Below, one piece after another: positions 1-8,798 of a stretch of DNA of 64,000 bases. Both the position numbers and the translations under genes were made by a program. How positions within the stretch are numbered: position 1 is the first letter of the stretch; every line of letters begins with the position of its first letter. Below the pieces are notes generated by a model, which saw nothing but the letters and a program-made list of their open reading frames with translations, ran no database searches and had not been told where the DNA came from. Origin of the DNA: an uncultured Spirochaetaceae bacterium (GTDB lineage: Bacteria > Spirochaetota > Spirochaetia > Sphaerochaetales > Sphaerochaetaceae); NCBI GenBank assembly GCA_944389295.1, contig CALXLV010000043.1, positions 60,209 through 124,208 on the forward strand. The letters run 5' to 3'.

Positions 1-585
1 AACCTCGTATCAGCCATCTCGCTGTACTTCAACGCCTCAGGAAGAGGCGGCGGAGAGATCACTTCTGACGATATAAGAAAGTATTCTGTGCAGACGCGCG
101 GAGAGGACGGCAGCACGCTCTTCCAGGCCATCGCCGAATCCGATCTCGACCACGCCGAGGCTATAATCGCATCAATACTCTCCACTGACTCCGCAGCTCC
201 AGTAAGGGCGTTCTCGACAGTCGTGTCAAAATTCAGGATGCTCGAGAGCTTTGAGAGCCTGAAAGCAGAGGGTTATCATGACGAACGCGCTTTCAGCGAA
301 GCCGACTGCCTCTCCCCCTATCCTTCCTTCTTCCCGACGAAGGGAATAAGGAAAACGGAGTGGCCGCTTTATAGAAAAGCCGCCGAGGCCTATCCACTGG
401 AGGACACGAGAAGGATAATCTCATACCTCGGGAAGATGGACAGCGAGATGAAAAATGCACCTTCCGAGTGGCAGCTTACGATCTTCTCCACCGTTGTAGC
501 AGCGATAATACACTTCAAGGGCCGAGTGACGGGAATAGAAATTGACTCCTCCCCGCTCGGGAGCGGCATCCAGCTCAGAAATTGA
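1..585 (+). CDS. holA: DNA polymerase III delta subunit, C-terminal part (5' end outside window)
   Basis: The reading frame is open from base 1, so the N-terminal ATPase-like region lies upstream of the window. The visible 194 residues are mostly helical. They include a segment of the type EITSDDIRKYSV followed by LFQAIAESDLDHAEAIIASIL, which resembles the domain II/III junction of HolA, the clamp-loader subunit that opens the sliding clamp. The rest (FRMLESFESL, then SYLGKMDSEMKNAP and a final amphipathic helix) fits the collar domain that packs against the other clamp-loader subunits. A GTG at 88 is only an internal codon. The gene converges on uvrC and their ends overlap by 11 bases. The assignment rests on pattern resemblance of a fragment, so it is moderate. 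Confidence 0.65.
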   Translation, partial: NLVSAISLYFNASGRGGGEITSDDIRKYSVQTRGEDGSTLFQAIAESDLDHAEAIIASILSTDSAAPVRAFSTVVSKFRMLESFESLKAEGYHDERAFSEADCLSPYPSFFPTKGIRKTEWPLYRKAAEAYPLEDTRRIISYLGKMDSEMKNAPSEWQLTIFSTVVAAIIHFKGRVTGIEIDSSPLGSGIQLRN

Positions 586-2350
586 GTTTGTGCAGAACCC
601 TCTCTGCAACAGGTTTAGGTATCGAGGCTCCCTTAGCAAGCTCCTCTGCAGAAAGCGGGAGTATGGCCTCAACGGAACCGTATTTCTGCATGATGCGCTT
701 AGACCTCTCCGGCCCTATGCCCTCGATCGACTCAAGGAGAGAGAACGACGCCTCGCGGCTTCTCATCCTCTGGTTGAAAGATGTCGCGAAACGGTGGCAT
801 TCGTCGCGCACTGCGATGAGGACGCGGAGCCCGGGATTGCTGTGCTCAAGCAGAAGCGGCTCTCTGTCACCGGGGAATACTATCTCCTCGTGTTCCTTGG
901 CCAGCCCGACGACAGGGAAATCAAGTCCGAGCGCGGAAAGGCTGTCCAGCGCGGCGCTGACCTGCCCCTTGCCGCCGTCGACCATAAGGAGATCTGGCAT
1001 CTCCGCGCCCTCGTTGAGAAGCCTCTGATAACGCCTTCCCACAGCTTCCCTCATCGACTGGAAGTCATCGATCTTCCCATCAAGCGTTTTCATTGAGAAA
1101 TGGCGGTACTCCTTATTGGAAGGGTTGCCGTCACGGAATACGATCAGGGAAGCGACGGTGTACTTGCCTGAAAGCTGGGCAATATCGAATCCCTCGATAT
1201 GACGCGGAAGCGCAGGAAGCCCCAGCTCCTTCTGCAGAACCTCAAGAGAAGGTGTGTTGTCCACATCCCGGAGACGTTTCTCCACATCCCTCGATGCGTT
1301 CTCCGCAGCCATGCGGAGTATCCTGTAATGCTTTCCGTCCTTGGGAACTGTGATATAGACAGGCGCTTTCAGCTCATCGTTGAAATAGCGGGACAGAAGC
1401 CCGGTGTCTATATCGCAGGAGACGAAGATCTCCGCGGGAAGAGTATCGCCGTCGCTGTAATACTGGACGAGGAACGAGAAGAGCGTCTCTGTCTCGTCTC
1501 CGAGGCACTCTGCCCTGTAGAGCGCTTTGCCTATAAGACGGCCTGAGCGGAACTGCATTATCGAGATCGTGCAGAGATAGCTGCGCATCTCTATTGCGAC
1601 GTAATCGCGGCTGTCGGAGGAGAAATCCTGCACCATCTGGTTCTTCTGCATCACAGTAAGGGCCTTCATCTGGTCGCGTTTTCTCGCCGCAGTCTCGAAA
1701 TCGAGTTCCTTTGCGGCCTTCTGCATCTCGCGCTCGACCTGCTTTATCATCGATGAGTCATCACCCTCAAGGAAGTCCTCTATCTCCCTGATGTAGCGTC
1801 CGTAGTCCTTCTCAGAGATCGCTCCGACGCACGGCCCCGAGCATTTGTGGATATGGTAATAAAGGCATGGCGCGCTGCGCTTTTTCAGCACTCCGGAGCA
1901 GTGCCGCAGCGGGTAGTTGTCCTCCACCATCTGCAGATATGTCTCAAGGCGCATGCCGTCAGGATAGGGCCCGTAGTATCTGGAACCGTCCTTCACCACC
2001 CTCCTCGTCTTGAAAACTCTTGGGAAAGGCTCCTTCGTAATTCTTATCACAGGATAGCTCTTTCCGTCCTTGAGCAGGATGTTGTAGTGGGGATTGTATT
2101 TCTTTATCAGGTTGTTCTCGAGGATCAGCGCCTCGTACTCATTGCCTGTTATGACATAGTCTATCGCCGCTATTTTCTCCACGAGCGCCGCAGTTTTTGC
2201 ATTGCGGTTCGGAAGGAAATATGATGTGACGCGCCGCTTGAGGTTCTTCGCCTTGCCGACGTAGATGACTGTGCCTTCACTGTTCTTCATCAGATAGCAT
2301 CCGGGATTCTCCGGCATCTCCCTCGCCATCTGCCTTGCGCTTTCGGACAT
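575..2350 (-). CDS. uvrC: UvrABC excinuclease subunit C
   Basis: This is the dual-incision nuclease of nucleotide excision repair, acting on the UvrB-DNA complex. The 591-residue length is normal for UvrC. In order it has an N-terminal GIY-YIG domain (residues about 10-95, with the IYVGKAKNLKRRV motif), a Cys-rich stretch (about 160-175), a UVR domain that binds UvrB (around 205-235), an RNase-H-like nuclease domain with Asp residues in GFDIAQLSG and VDGGKGQ, and C-terminal helix-hairpin-helix motifs (SIEGIGPERSKRIMQKYGS). ATG at 2350 was chosen because it sits 6 bases after a good -10 box, so the mRNA is probably leaderless. It is divergent from the spore-photoproduct-lyase-like gene, and the two promoters overlap. 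Confidence 0.97.
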   Translation of the reverse strand: MSESARQMAREMPENPGCYLMKNSEGTVIYVGKAKNLKRRVTSYFLPNRNAKTAALVEKIAAIDYVITGNEYEALILENNLIKKYNPHYNILLKDGKSYPVIRITKEPFPRVFKTRRVVKDGSRYYGPYPDGMRLETYLQMVEDNYPLRHCSGVLKKRSAPCLYYHIHKCSGPCVGAISEKDYGRYIREIEDFLEGDDSSMIKQVEREMQKAAKELDFETAARKRDQMKALTVMQKNQMVQDFSSDSRDYVAIEMRSYLCTISIMQFRSGRLIGKALYRAECLGDETETLFSFLVQYYSDGDTLPAEIFVSCDIDTGLLSRYFNDELKAPVYITVPKDGKHYRILRMAAENASRDVEKRLRDVDNTPSLEVLQKELGLPALPRHIEGFDIAQLSGKYTVASLIVFRDGNPSNKEYRHFSMKTLDGKIDDFQSMREAVGRRYQRLLNEGAEMPDLLMVDGGKGQVSAALDSLSALGLDFPVVGLAKEHEEIVFPGDREPLLLEHSNPGLRVLIAVRDECHRFATSFNQRMRSREASFSLLESIEGIGPERSKRIMQKYGSVEAILPLSAEELAKGASIPKPVAERVLHKLNF

Positions 2351-2356
2351 AGCAAG

Positions 2357-2385
2357 AGGATAGCTTCACCAAACATCTTTGGCAA
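2357..2385 (-). promoter_or_regulatory. uvrC promoter (leaderless type)
   Basis: TTGCCA and TATCCT hexamers are separated by exactly 17 bases, and the -10 lies 6 bases before the uvrC ATG. It overlaps the divergent promoter of the gene starting at 2400. Confidence 0.7.
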
Positions 2386-2387
2386 CT

Positions 2388-2393
2388 TATACT
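2388..2393 (+). promoter_or_regulatory. -10 box of the SPL-like gene
   Basis: TATACT lies 6 bases before the ATG at 2400. TTCACC, 17 bases upstream, is a weak -35. No Shine-Dalgarno sequence precedes the start. Confidence 0.6.
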
Positions 2394-2399
2394 CACGGT

Positions 2400-3644
2400 A
2401 TGCCGGCAGCAGAAGAGATAATCAGGACATTTTCAGAGGAAGAGAGGGAGAGAATCCAGGCACTCTTCTCCCGCTACCACTTCACAGAGAGCCAGAAACT
2501 TGAGATAGCGAAGAACGAAGCCGATCTGAGGCAGTGGAAGGAGCCATCGTTCCTTCTCTCCGCAGGTTATGAGGCGATAGACAGCAGGAAGGACGGTAGG
2601 AAGGGAGATGCTTTCGTAAAGGAAATGCGCACCCATATGGACGATCTGAGGAAGGGAGAGACAGACTACTCATCATTCTTCCCCTCAATACACCCGAGGC
2701 CGAAGTACAGGACGGTCGCTTCCGATGATCCTGCAGTGCTGGGAAGATGTCCCTGCCCTGTCGACGGGGAGAAAACGAGATGCTGCAAGCTGACCACGCT
2801 CGATGCCGTCTCGCAGTGCGCATTCTCATGCTCATACTGCTCCGTGCAGGCGTTCTACTCGGAGAACGAGATACATGCGGTAAGGAATCTTGAGGAGAAA
2901 CTCCTAGCTCTTAATCCCGGTCCGGATGTCTGGCACATAGGCACGGGGCAGGCTTCGGACTCCCTTCTGCTTGGAGACGACTATGGAACGCTCAGCGCGC
3001 TGCGCTCCTTTGCGGAAAAACATCCTGAGATAGTGATAGAACTCAAGAGCAAGAGCTCAAGGAATGTCTTTGCGGAGAAGTATCCCCGCAACATGGTATT
3101 CACATGGTCTCTCAACGCACCGACCATCGTCGAGAAGGAGGAGCATCTCACAGCCTCGCTTGAGAAAAGGATCGGGAACGCCGAACGTGCAAGGGACAGC
3201 GGCTGCCTCGTAGGTTTCCACATACACCCTATGGTCTACTTCAGAGGATGGGACGAGGAGTATCCGCGCATCGCGCAGATGATCACAGAGCGTTTCTCCC
3301 CCGATGAGGTCTGCATGATAAGCATAGGCACGCTGACATTCACGAAATCGGTGCTGAGGACGCTCAGGGAACGCGGAGAGGAGAGCAAAGTGCTGGAGAT
3401 GGAGCTCACTCCTGCCGCCGGGAAGTTCTCATACCCTCTGGACGTGAAAAGAAAGATGTTCAGCACGGTGTACAGAGCTTTCCCTGAAGAGTTCAGGAAA
3501 AATGTGTTCTTCTACCTCTGCATGGAGGACCCATCGCTCTGGCTGCCCGTTCTCGGCAGGGAATACAGCTCTGACAGGGAGTTTGAGGCGGATATGAAGA
3601 GGCACTATCTCGGGAAAATATGGGGAGAGTCCTATCCTTTATGA
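2400..3644 (+). CDS. Spore-photoproduct-lyase-family radical SAM protein
   Basis: A 414-residue radical SAM protein with the cluster-binding motif CAFSCSYC (CxxxCxxC) near residue 145. It is preceded by a second cysteine group, RCPCPVDGEKTRCC. The layout matches the SPL family, whose founding member reverses spore thymine photoproducts, but homologues occur in bacteria that do not sporulate. ATG at 2400 is preferred over an upstream in-frame TTG at 2379 because the start lies 6 bases after TATACT. Its neighbour is uvrC, transcribed divergently from an overlapping promoter pair, which suggests a DNA-repair role. That role is an inference from position and fold. The exact substrate cannot be read from the sequence. 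Confidence 0.85.
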   Translation: MPAAEEIIRTFSEEERERIQALFSRYHFTESQKLEIAKNEADLRQWKEPSFLLSAGYEAIDSRKDGRKGDAFVKEMRTHMDDLRKGETDYSSFFPSIHPRPKYRTVASDDPAVLGRCPCPVDGEKTRCCKLTTLDAVSQCAFSCSYCSVQAFYSENEIHAVRNLEEKLLALNPGPDVWHIGTGQASDSLLLGDDYGTLSALRSFAEKHPEIVIELKSKSSRNVFAEKYPRNMVFTWSLNAPTIVEKEEHLTASLEKRIGNAERARDSGCLVGFHIHPMVYFRGWDEEYPRIAQMITERFSPDEVCMISIGTLTFTKSVLRTLRERGEESKVLEMELTPAAGKFSYPLDVKRKMFSTVYRAFPEEFRKNVFFYLCMEDPSLWLPVLGREYSSDREFEADMKRHYLGKIWGESYPL

Positions 3645-3661
3645 GCGGAGAGCGCTCCGCT
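3644..3661. repeat. Short inverted repeat between SPL-like gene and hydrolase gene
   Basis: AGCGGAG and CTCCGCT arms (7 bp, 4-base loop) lie directly after the SPL-like stop and just before the -10 box of the next gene. No T-run follows, so it may be an operator or a weak terminator. Confidence 0.45.
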
Positions 3662-3665
3662 GCTG

Positions 3666-3671
3666 TATAAT
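3666..3671 (+). promoter_or_regulatory. -10 box of the alpha/beta hydrolase gene
   Basis: A perfect TATAAT lies 7 bases before the ATG at 3679. No clear -35 and no ribosome-binding site are seen, so a leaderless transcript is predicted. Confidence 0.65.
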
Positions 3672-3678
3672 TCTGGTC

Positions 3679-4353
3679 ATGATCTGCGATACGACGAAGG
3701 TGAAACTGCACTACGAGGTCTCAGGAAGCGGACTGCCGCTTGTGATGCTCCATGGAAACGGCGAGGATATCTCGATATTCGAAAAGGCTCTTCCGGTTCT
3801 GGAGAAGCACTTCACAGTCTACCGCGTCGACTCAAGGGGACATGGAGAAAGCTCTCCTGTGCGAATGCTCCACTATGAGGAGATGGCAGATGACATCTAC
3901 GGATTCATAACGCTGCTGCAGCTGGATAGGCCTGTCGTCTACGGATTTTCAGACGGAGGCATCATGGCGCTGCTCCTCGCAGCGGAGCATCCGGATTCTG
4001 TCAGGGCGATTGCCGCAAGCGGCGCCAACACCAGCCCGAAGGGTCTGAAATGGCTCTACCGCTTCGGTTACTCAAAGCTCTGGGTATTCACTCACGACAT
4101 TAAGGCCCGCCTGATGATAACAGAGCCGCACATCGGGAAAGATGATCTCGGAAAAATAAAGGTTCCCGCCCTGATAACAGCCGGAGAGAAGGACTGCATA
4201 AAGCTCAGCGACACACGCTTCATCGCATCCTCAATCCCAAATTCAAGGCTCCTGATACTCAGCGGCGAGAACCACTCATCCTACGTCGTAAACTCTGAGA
4301 AAATCGCAGAGATACTTGCAGAGAACTTCACAGGAGAGAATTCGCTTATCTGA
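3679..4353 (+). CDS. Alpha/beta-fold hydrolase
   Basis: A 224-residue single-domain hydrolase. It has an oxyanion-hole region (LHGNGED, about residue 25), the DSRGHGESS segment, a nucleophile elbow GFSDGG (Ser near 94), an acidic residue in TAGEKDC (about 170), and the catalytic His in SGENHSSY (about 200). There is no signal peptide, so it acts in the cytoplasm. The substrate is not predictable: the family covers esterases, lipases and C-C hydrolases. The cap region is short. The stop region overlaps the 3' end of thyX by 8 bases on the opposite strand. The start is set by a TATAAT 7 bases upstream. Confidence 0.85.
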   Translation: MICDTTKVKLHYEVSGSGLPLVMLHGNGEDISIFEKALPVLEKHFTVYRVDSRGHGESSPVRMLHYEEMADDIYGFITLLQLDRPVVYGFSDGGIMALLLAAEHPDSVRAIAASGANTSPKGLKWLYRFGYSKLWVFTHDIKARLMITEPHIGKDDLGKIKVPALITAGEKDCIKLSDTRFIASSIPNSRLLILSGENHSSYVVNSEKIAEILAENFTGENSLI

Positions 4354-5164
4354 GCTTCTCCTCAAAGATCTCACGCTCCCTCCTCTCCAGAGGGCACTCA
4401 TTTCCTTTCAGCATCTCGCGGAGAGCATTAACCTCACGGGCTGAGAACGACCTTCCGCCAAGTTTGTGATTCTCGAACGCCTCAGTGGCGATCGGGCAGA
4501 CGCGGCGGACTATCTCCAGCATGACCTTAGCATACTCCCTTATCTCATACTGTGCGTGAGCATCGAGGCGGAGCGCGAGGAAGTGGAAGAGGTTGTGCAG
4601 GTCAATCTCCCAGTAGAACTCGGTATAGAGCGACAGAGGCAGGTCTATTCTCGCGATCTCACGCGCGATTCCCATATCCAGAAGGCGGTGATAATTCTCA
4701 AAAGCCCTTTCCCCGTCCTCCTTCATCACGGCTATCACTGCCTCGGCCATCTCAGGCGGAACAGGCTCGCTCTTCCTTCCCTGCTTGTTGTCCTCGCTCT
4801 GCATCGCGATGTCTTTGGCTGCGGGGATGTAAACCTCATCCTTCATCACCGAGTAGCGTCCGGATATCTCATTCATCCTCGCCGTGCGGTGCCTCGTCCA
4901 CTGCCTTGCGACGAAGATCGGCATTTTGACATGGAATGTGAATACAACCTGCTCGAAAGGCGATGTATGATCATTCCTCATCAGGTAGTTGATGAGTCCC
5001 TTATCCTGCCTGTAGGTCTTGGTTCCCTCTCCGTAGCTCACACGCGCGGCCTGCACGATTCTCTGATCGGAGCCGAGGTAATCGACAAGACGGATGAAGC
5101 CATGGTCAAGAACGGGGTATTCCCTGTCGAGTATCTCCTCTGCCTCGGGTACTGTACAATGCAT
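4346..5164 (-). CDS. thyX: Flavin-dependent thymidylate synthase
   Basis: ThyX makes dTMP from dUMP using methylene-tetrahydrofolate, FAD and NAD(P)H. The diagnostic RHRx7S motif is present (RHR at residues 91-93, Ser at 101), as is the conserved RIDLPLSLYTEFYW segment near 170. At 272 residues it is somewhat longer than typical ThyX (about 220-250), owing to an N-terminal extension and a charged C-terminal tail. A strong Shine-Dalgarno sequence (GGAGGAG) precedes the ATG. It is the last gene of malQ-rsmE-thyX, 8 bases after rsmE. I saw no thyA in this window. Confidence 0.96.
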   Translation of the reverse strand: MHCTVPEAEEILDREYPVLDHGFIRLVDYLGSDQRIVQAARVSYGEGTKTYRQDKGLINYLMRNDHTSPFEQVVFTFHVKMPIFVARQWTRHRTARMNEISGRYSVMKDEVYIPAAKDIAMQSEDNKQGRKSEPVPPEMAEAVIAVMKEDGERAFENYHRLLDMGIAREIARIDLPLSLYTEFYWEIDLHNLFHFLALRLDAHAQYEIREYAKVMLEIVRRVCPIATEAFENHKLGGRSFSAREVNALREMLKGNECPLERREREIFEEKLR

Positions 5165-5172
5165 ATCTCCTC

Positions 5173-5880
5173 CTAAATATATCCCATCCGGGAAAGCGCC
5201 ATCGCGGCTCCCGCGACAGCTGCTGTCTCTGTCCTGAGTATGCGGCGGCCAAGCAGCATGGGGGTGTAGCCGCTCTCTATGAAGAGGCTGCGCTCCCTTC
5301 CTGACCAGCCTCTCTCCGGACCGATCGCAAGAACGCAGCTTTTTCCGCCAAGCTCCGCACCTGAAAGAGGCGAAGCTCCCACGGCGTTGTCGAGAAGTAT
5401 TCTGGCCTCTCCTTCCGCCGCGGCTATCGCCTCCTCCGCACTGGATACGATGGCAGCATCGCTCACACCTGTGAACCCCGACTGCATGGCGCCGTCGAGG
5501 AGTATCTTCCTGTACTCCCCGTCCCTGTAGAGAGAGGCCTCAAGATAGCTCTTCTCCCCAAGGTCTGAAACGGGCAGGATCAATCTCCGCACGCCCAGCG
5601 AGACAGCCTCGCGGAGGATGCGTCTCATGCAGATGGGGCGCACCTGCGCGACGATCAGGGTCAGCGGATAGAGCTCCGAACCGTCGCTGAGAGGCGCGAA
5701 CGAGACTCTCATTCCTTCCTCGCAGGAGGAGAGTATCGTGCACTCACCTGCCGCGCCGTTTATGATTCCCGCCCTGAACTTATCGCCCTCCGCAAGGTGC
5801 AGCACCTTCCTTATATGGCGGCATCTCTCGTCGGACGAGGGGAGAAAATCCTCTCCCTCATCAAAAAGGACTATGTTCAT
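5173..5880 (-). CDS. rsmE: 16S rRNA m3U1498 methyltransferase
   Basis: RsmE is a SPOUT-class enzyme that methylates U1498 of 16S rRNA with S-adenosylmethionine. The protein has 235 residues. It has an N-terminal PUA-like region (HIRKVLHLAEGDKF) and the C-terminal trefoil knot with the conserved IGPERGWSGRE and GRRILRTETA segments that bind the cofactor. Its start overlaps the malQ stop by four bases (ATGA), and thyX follows after 8 bases, so the three genes are almost certainly co-transcribed and translationally coupled. Confidence 0.95.
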   Translation of the reverse strand: MNIVLFDEGEDFLPSSDERCRHIRKVLHLAEGDKFRAGIINGAAGECTILSSCEEGMRVSFAPLSDGSELYPLTLIVAQVRPICMRRILREAVSLGVRRLILPVSDLGEKSYLEASLYRDGEYRKILLDGAMQSGFTGVSDAAIVSSAEEAIAAAEGEARILLDNAVGASPLSGAELGGKSCVLAIGPERGWSGRERSLFIESGYTPMLLGRRILRTETAAVAGAAMALSRMGYI

Positions 5881-7391
5881 CTGTCGCGTCCGAAGAGATG
5901 CGAGAAGTACTTGATTCCCTCAAACGACGGTGCAGCAATGTCCTCCTGCCTCATCTTCCATGACCAGTTCGATGTTCCGCATGTGGCGGGAACGTTCATT
6001 CTCGCCTCAGCGCCCAGCCCGAGTATGTCCTGCATCGGAAAGACCGCATACATTGCATTAGATGCCATCAGGGCTCTGATCATTTTCCACACAACCTCAT
6101 CATTACTGCACTCAAAGTAGCGTCTGACATAGTCTTTAAGGCCTTCATCGAGTTCATCGAACCAGCCGCGGGTGGTATTGTTGTCATGCGTTCCTGTATA
6201 GGCGACAGACATCCTGCCGATGTTGTGCGGAAGGTATGCGTTATCCGTCTGCCACTCATCGCCGTCGAATGCGAATGCGAACTGCAGTATCTTCATGCCC
6301 GGGAACCCGTTGTCATCCCGGAGCTTCTCAACCTCGGGGGTTATGACGCCGAGATCCTCGGCTATTATGGGAAGATCATCGCCGAGCTCCCTGCGGAGAG
6401 CATCAAAGAGCTCCTGCCCGGGGCTCTTAACCCACTTGCCGTTTATCGCGGTATTCTCCCCTCTCGGCACCTCCCAGCACGCCTCGAAGCCGCGGAAATG
6501 ATCTACGCGCACGATATCGAAGAGGCGGAGATTCTCCCGGAAGCGGTTTATCCACCATCTGAAGCCGGTCCTCTGATGCTCCGGCCATCTGTAGAGAGGA
6601 TTGCCCCAGAGCTGCCCGTCGGCGGAGAACGCATCCGGCGGAACACCGGACGATGCCTCCTGCTGGCCGTCCTCGTCTATCTTCAGCAGTCTGCGCTCCG
6701 ACCAGGCATCGGAGGAATCACCGGCAACGAAGATGGGTATGTCTCCGACAAGCAGCACACAATGGCTGTTCGCGTATGATTTAAGCTCAAGGAACTGATG
6801 GCGGAAGAAATACTGCAGGACGCAGTAGATGTCGATCTCCCTGGCAAGGAGCTCACGCTTCTCGGCCATGGCCTTCTCATCCCTGTTGCGGAGACCTGCG
6901 GGCCATGCGAGGAACCAGCGCGAGTCATTGTACTCATCGGCAAGCGCCTGGAAGAGAGCGTAATCCTCAAGCCACCAGCCGTTATCACGGCGGAATGCCT
7001 CGTAATCCCTGAGAGCCTTTCCCTTTGACGAGAGGAAATTCTCCGCAGCCTTCCGGAGCATCGGCATCTTGAGCTCTCTGGCCGCTCCGTAGTCCACCCT
7101 CTCCGAAGGCATAGCCTTGTTCATCACATCCTCTATATCAAGATAGCCGTCGAGATAGAGAAGCCGCGGCGAGATCATGAGCTCATTGCCTGCGAAGGCC
7201 GACCTTGCGGCGTACGGACTGTCGCCGTACCCTGTCGGTCCGACGGGAAGCATCTGCCAGAGCGAGACGGAAGATGACGAGAGGGAATCAACGAATTTGT
7301 ATGCGTTCTCCCCCAGATCTCCGATACCGTAATCGGACGGAAGCGATGTTATGTGAAGCAGTACTCCTGCTCTTCTCCTTTTATCTGCCAT
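5877..7391 (-). CDS. malQ: 4-alpha-glucanotransferase (amylomaltase)
   Basis: A GH77 enzyme of 504 residues that transfers alpha-1,4-glucan segments during maltodextrin or glycogen use. Motifs include GVLLHITSLPSDYGIGD at the N-terminus, RVDHFRGFEACWEVP (catalytic Asp nucleophile), IIAEDLGVITPEV (acid/base Glu) and YTGTHDNNTTRGW. There is no signal peptide, so it is cytoplasmic. The ATG at 7391 is placed 6 bases after TATACT and is taken as a leaderless start; an upstream in-frame extension has no ribosome-binding site. It is the first gene of the malQ-rsmE-thyX operon. A sugar enzyme heading an rRNA-modification gene is probably a chance operon. Confidence 0.96.
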   Translation of the reverse strand: MADKRRRAGVLLHITSLPSDYGIGDLGENAYKFVDSLSSSSVSLWQMLPVGPTGYGDSPYAARSAFAGNELMISPRLLYLDGYLDIEDVMNKAMPSERVDYGAARELKMPMLRKAAENFLSSKGKALRDYEAFRRDNGWWLEDYALFQALADEYNDSRWFLAWPAGLRNRDEKAMAEKRELLAREIDIYCVLQYFFRHQFLELKSYANSHCVLLVGDIPIFVAGDSSDAWSERRLLKIDEDGQQEASSGVPPDAFSADGQLWGNPLYRWPEHQRTGFRWWINRFRENLRLFDIVRVDHFRGFEACWEVPRGENTAINGKWVKSPGQELFDALRRELGDDLPIIAEDLGVITPEVEKLRDDNGFPGMKILQFAFAFDGDEWQTDNAYLPHNIGRMSVAYTGTHDNNTTRGWFDELDEGLKDYVRRYFECSNDEVVWKMIRALMASNAMYAVFPMQDILGLGAEARMNVPATCGTSNWSWKMRQEDIAAPSFEGIKYFSHLFGRDR

Positions 7392-7397
7392 GCCATG

Positions 7398-7403
7398 AGT
7401 ATA
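7398..7403 (-). promoter_or_regulatory. malQ -10 box
   Basis: TATACT lies 6 bases before the malQ ATG, with a weak TTTAAC about 17 bases further upstream. It has the same geometry as the other leaderless starts here. Confidence 0.6.
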
Positions 7404-7485
7404 ACCGCTAGACACTCATAGTTAAAGCAGGTTCATCTCCCTCTGCGCGCAGCAGAAAGATAATACACACCTCGGCTTTCCATGG

Positions 7486-7491
7486 TATAAT
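7486..7491 (+). promoter_or_regulatory. carD extended -10 promoter
   Basis: TGGTATAAT is an extended -10 element, and the ATG follows 6 bases later. No Shine-Dalgarno sequence is present. Confidence 0.65.
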
Positions 7492-7497
7492 TCTGCC

Positions 7498-7986
7498 ATG
7501 AATAGCACTGAGAACGCAGTCTTTAGTATCGGTGACCCTGTGGTGTATCCGCTCCAGGGCGTCGGATGCATTATGGGCCGCGAGACGCGGAGGGAAAAGG
7601 AGTACTACCGTGTGCAGATCACGGCCTCCGATATGGATGTGCTATTGCCTGTCGACAACGCCTCAGCGCTTGGTCTGAGGCATCTGGCATCCGCCACAGA
7701 GGCGAGGAAGGCTATCTCCTCTCTATCCGAGAAGTGGGAGAGCCGCGCGATGGACTGGAAGCAGAGACTTGTGGCGAATCAGGAGCTGATGAAGGACGGT
7801 TCGCTCCTTGCCGTTGCAAAGGTCGTCAGCTCGCTTTACCGGCGCTCTAAGGTCAAGGAGCTTCCGATACAGGAACGCAAGCTCTACGACAATGCGCTCG
7901 CCATCCTTGTCGACGAGTCCTCCTCTGTGCTAGGAATAGGCACGGAGGAGATGAAGAAGAAAATCTTCGCAAAACTCGAGAAATGA
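7498..7986 (+). CDS. carD: CarD-family transcriptional regulator
   Basis: A 162-residue protein. Its N-terminal CarD/TRCF RNA-polymerase-interaction domain (FSIGDPVVYPLQGVGCIMG, about residues 8-60) resembles a Tudor fold and is followed by a helical DNA-contacting domain. In characterised species CarD stabilises open complexes at rRNA and housekeeping promoters. It is the first gene of carD-ispD-ispF and overlaps ispD by four bases. The gene itself appears to be expressed from a leaderless extended -10 promoter. This is notable because CarD acts on promoter opening, though any feedback is speculation. Confidence 0.92.
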   Translation: MNSTENAVFSIGDPVVYPLQGVGCIMGRETRREKEYYRVQITASDMDVLLPVDNASALGLRHLASATEARKAISSLSEKWESRAMDWKQRLVANQELMKDGSLLAVAKVVSSLYRRSKVKELPIQERKLYDNALAILVDESSSVLGIGTEEMKKKIFAKLEK

Positions 7987-8798
7987 GCATACCACCATTT
8001 GCAGCGGTGATAACCGCCGCCGGAACATCGTCAAGGTTCTCCGCAAAAGGCACGGAGGGGGTCAAGAAGGAGTATCTTTCCATCGACGGACACACAGTCC
8101 TTTACAGGGCAGCATCCCCGTTCTTCGAGGTTCCCGGCCTCTCTGCCATGATCGTGACATGTCCCATCGGCGCGGAGGACGAGACTGTTGTTGCGCTCGA
8201 GGATCTTGCCGACATCGCCGCGATTCCCTTCATGATAATCCCCGGCGGAATGACGCGGAAGGAGTCTGTGAAAGCGGCGCTGGATGAACTTAAGAAACTC
8301 GTAGTTCCATTTGACTATATCGCTGTCCATGACGGGGCAAGACCATATGTGACACCCGCACTCATCATCAGCACGCTCGCCGCAGCAACCATCACAGGAG
8401 GTGCAGTTCCTGCGCTGCGTGTAACGGATGCGGTAAAGAGACTCGGACGCGACGGAATGATCGCAGAGAATACGGACAGATCATCACTGGTGACAGTACA
8501 GACACCGCAGATATTCAGAAAGGAAGAGCTTTTCGATGCATATGACCGCTTCCCCGGCATGAATGCCGACGATGATGCGGCTGTATTCACATCTGCAGGC
8601 TATCATTGTACGGTATCGAGAGGAAGCGCTGAAAACAGGAAGATCACATACATCACAGACATACCTGATGCAGAGAGACAGATCGAAGAATACATAAAGG
8701 CAAGGGAAGAAGGCAGGAAAAGCGCCGCCGCATCCCGCCGCATGAGGGAACTGCTGAGGCAGGGAGACAAATACGATGAGAGCGGGAATAGGGAGTGA
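7983..8798 (+). CDS. ispD: 2-C-methyl-D-erythritol 4-phosphate cytidylyltransferase
   Basis: IspD converts MEP and CTP to CDP-ME in the non-mevalonate isoprenoid pathway. The N-terminal nucleotide-binding motif AAVITAAGTSSRF, the VHDGARPYV motif near residue 115 and the TDRSSLVTVQTPQIF segment are characteristic. The protein has 271 residues, longer than the usual 230, because of a charged C-terminal tail (residues about 235-271). Part of that tail's coding sequence overlaps ispF by 23 bases. The start overlaps the carD stop (ATGA). In some spirochaetes IspD and IspF are fused; here they are separate but overlapping. Confidence 0.96.
   Translation: MSIPPFAAVITAAGTSSRFSAKGTEGVKKEYLSIDGHTVLYRAASPFFEVPGLSAMIVTCPIGAEDETVVALEDLADIAAIPFMIIPGGMTRKESVKAALDELKKLVVPFDYIAVHDGARPYVTPALIISTLAAATITGGAVPALRVTDAVKRLGRDGMIAENTDRSSLVTVQTPQIFRKEELFDAYDRFPGMNADDDAAVFTSAGYHCTVSRGSAENRKITYITDIPDAERQIEEYIKAREEGRKSAAASRRMRELLRQGDKYDESGNRE

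Noticed and set aside
542..1353. Open frames on the plus strand across uvrC
   Set aside because: They lie opposite a well-conserved uvrC and have no recognisable motif or start signals. Similar shadows opposite pheT, purA, E1, hppA and EF-G were also dropped.
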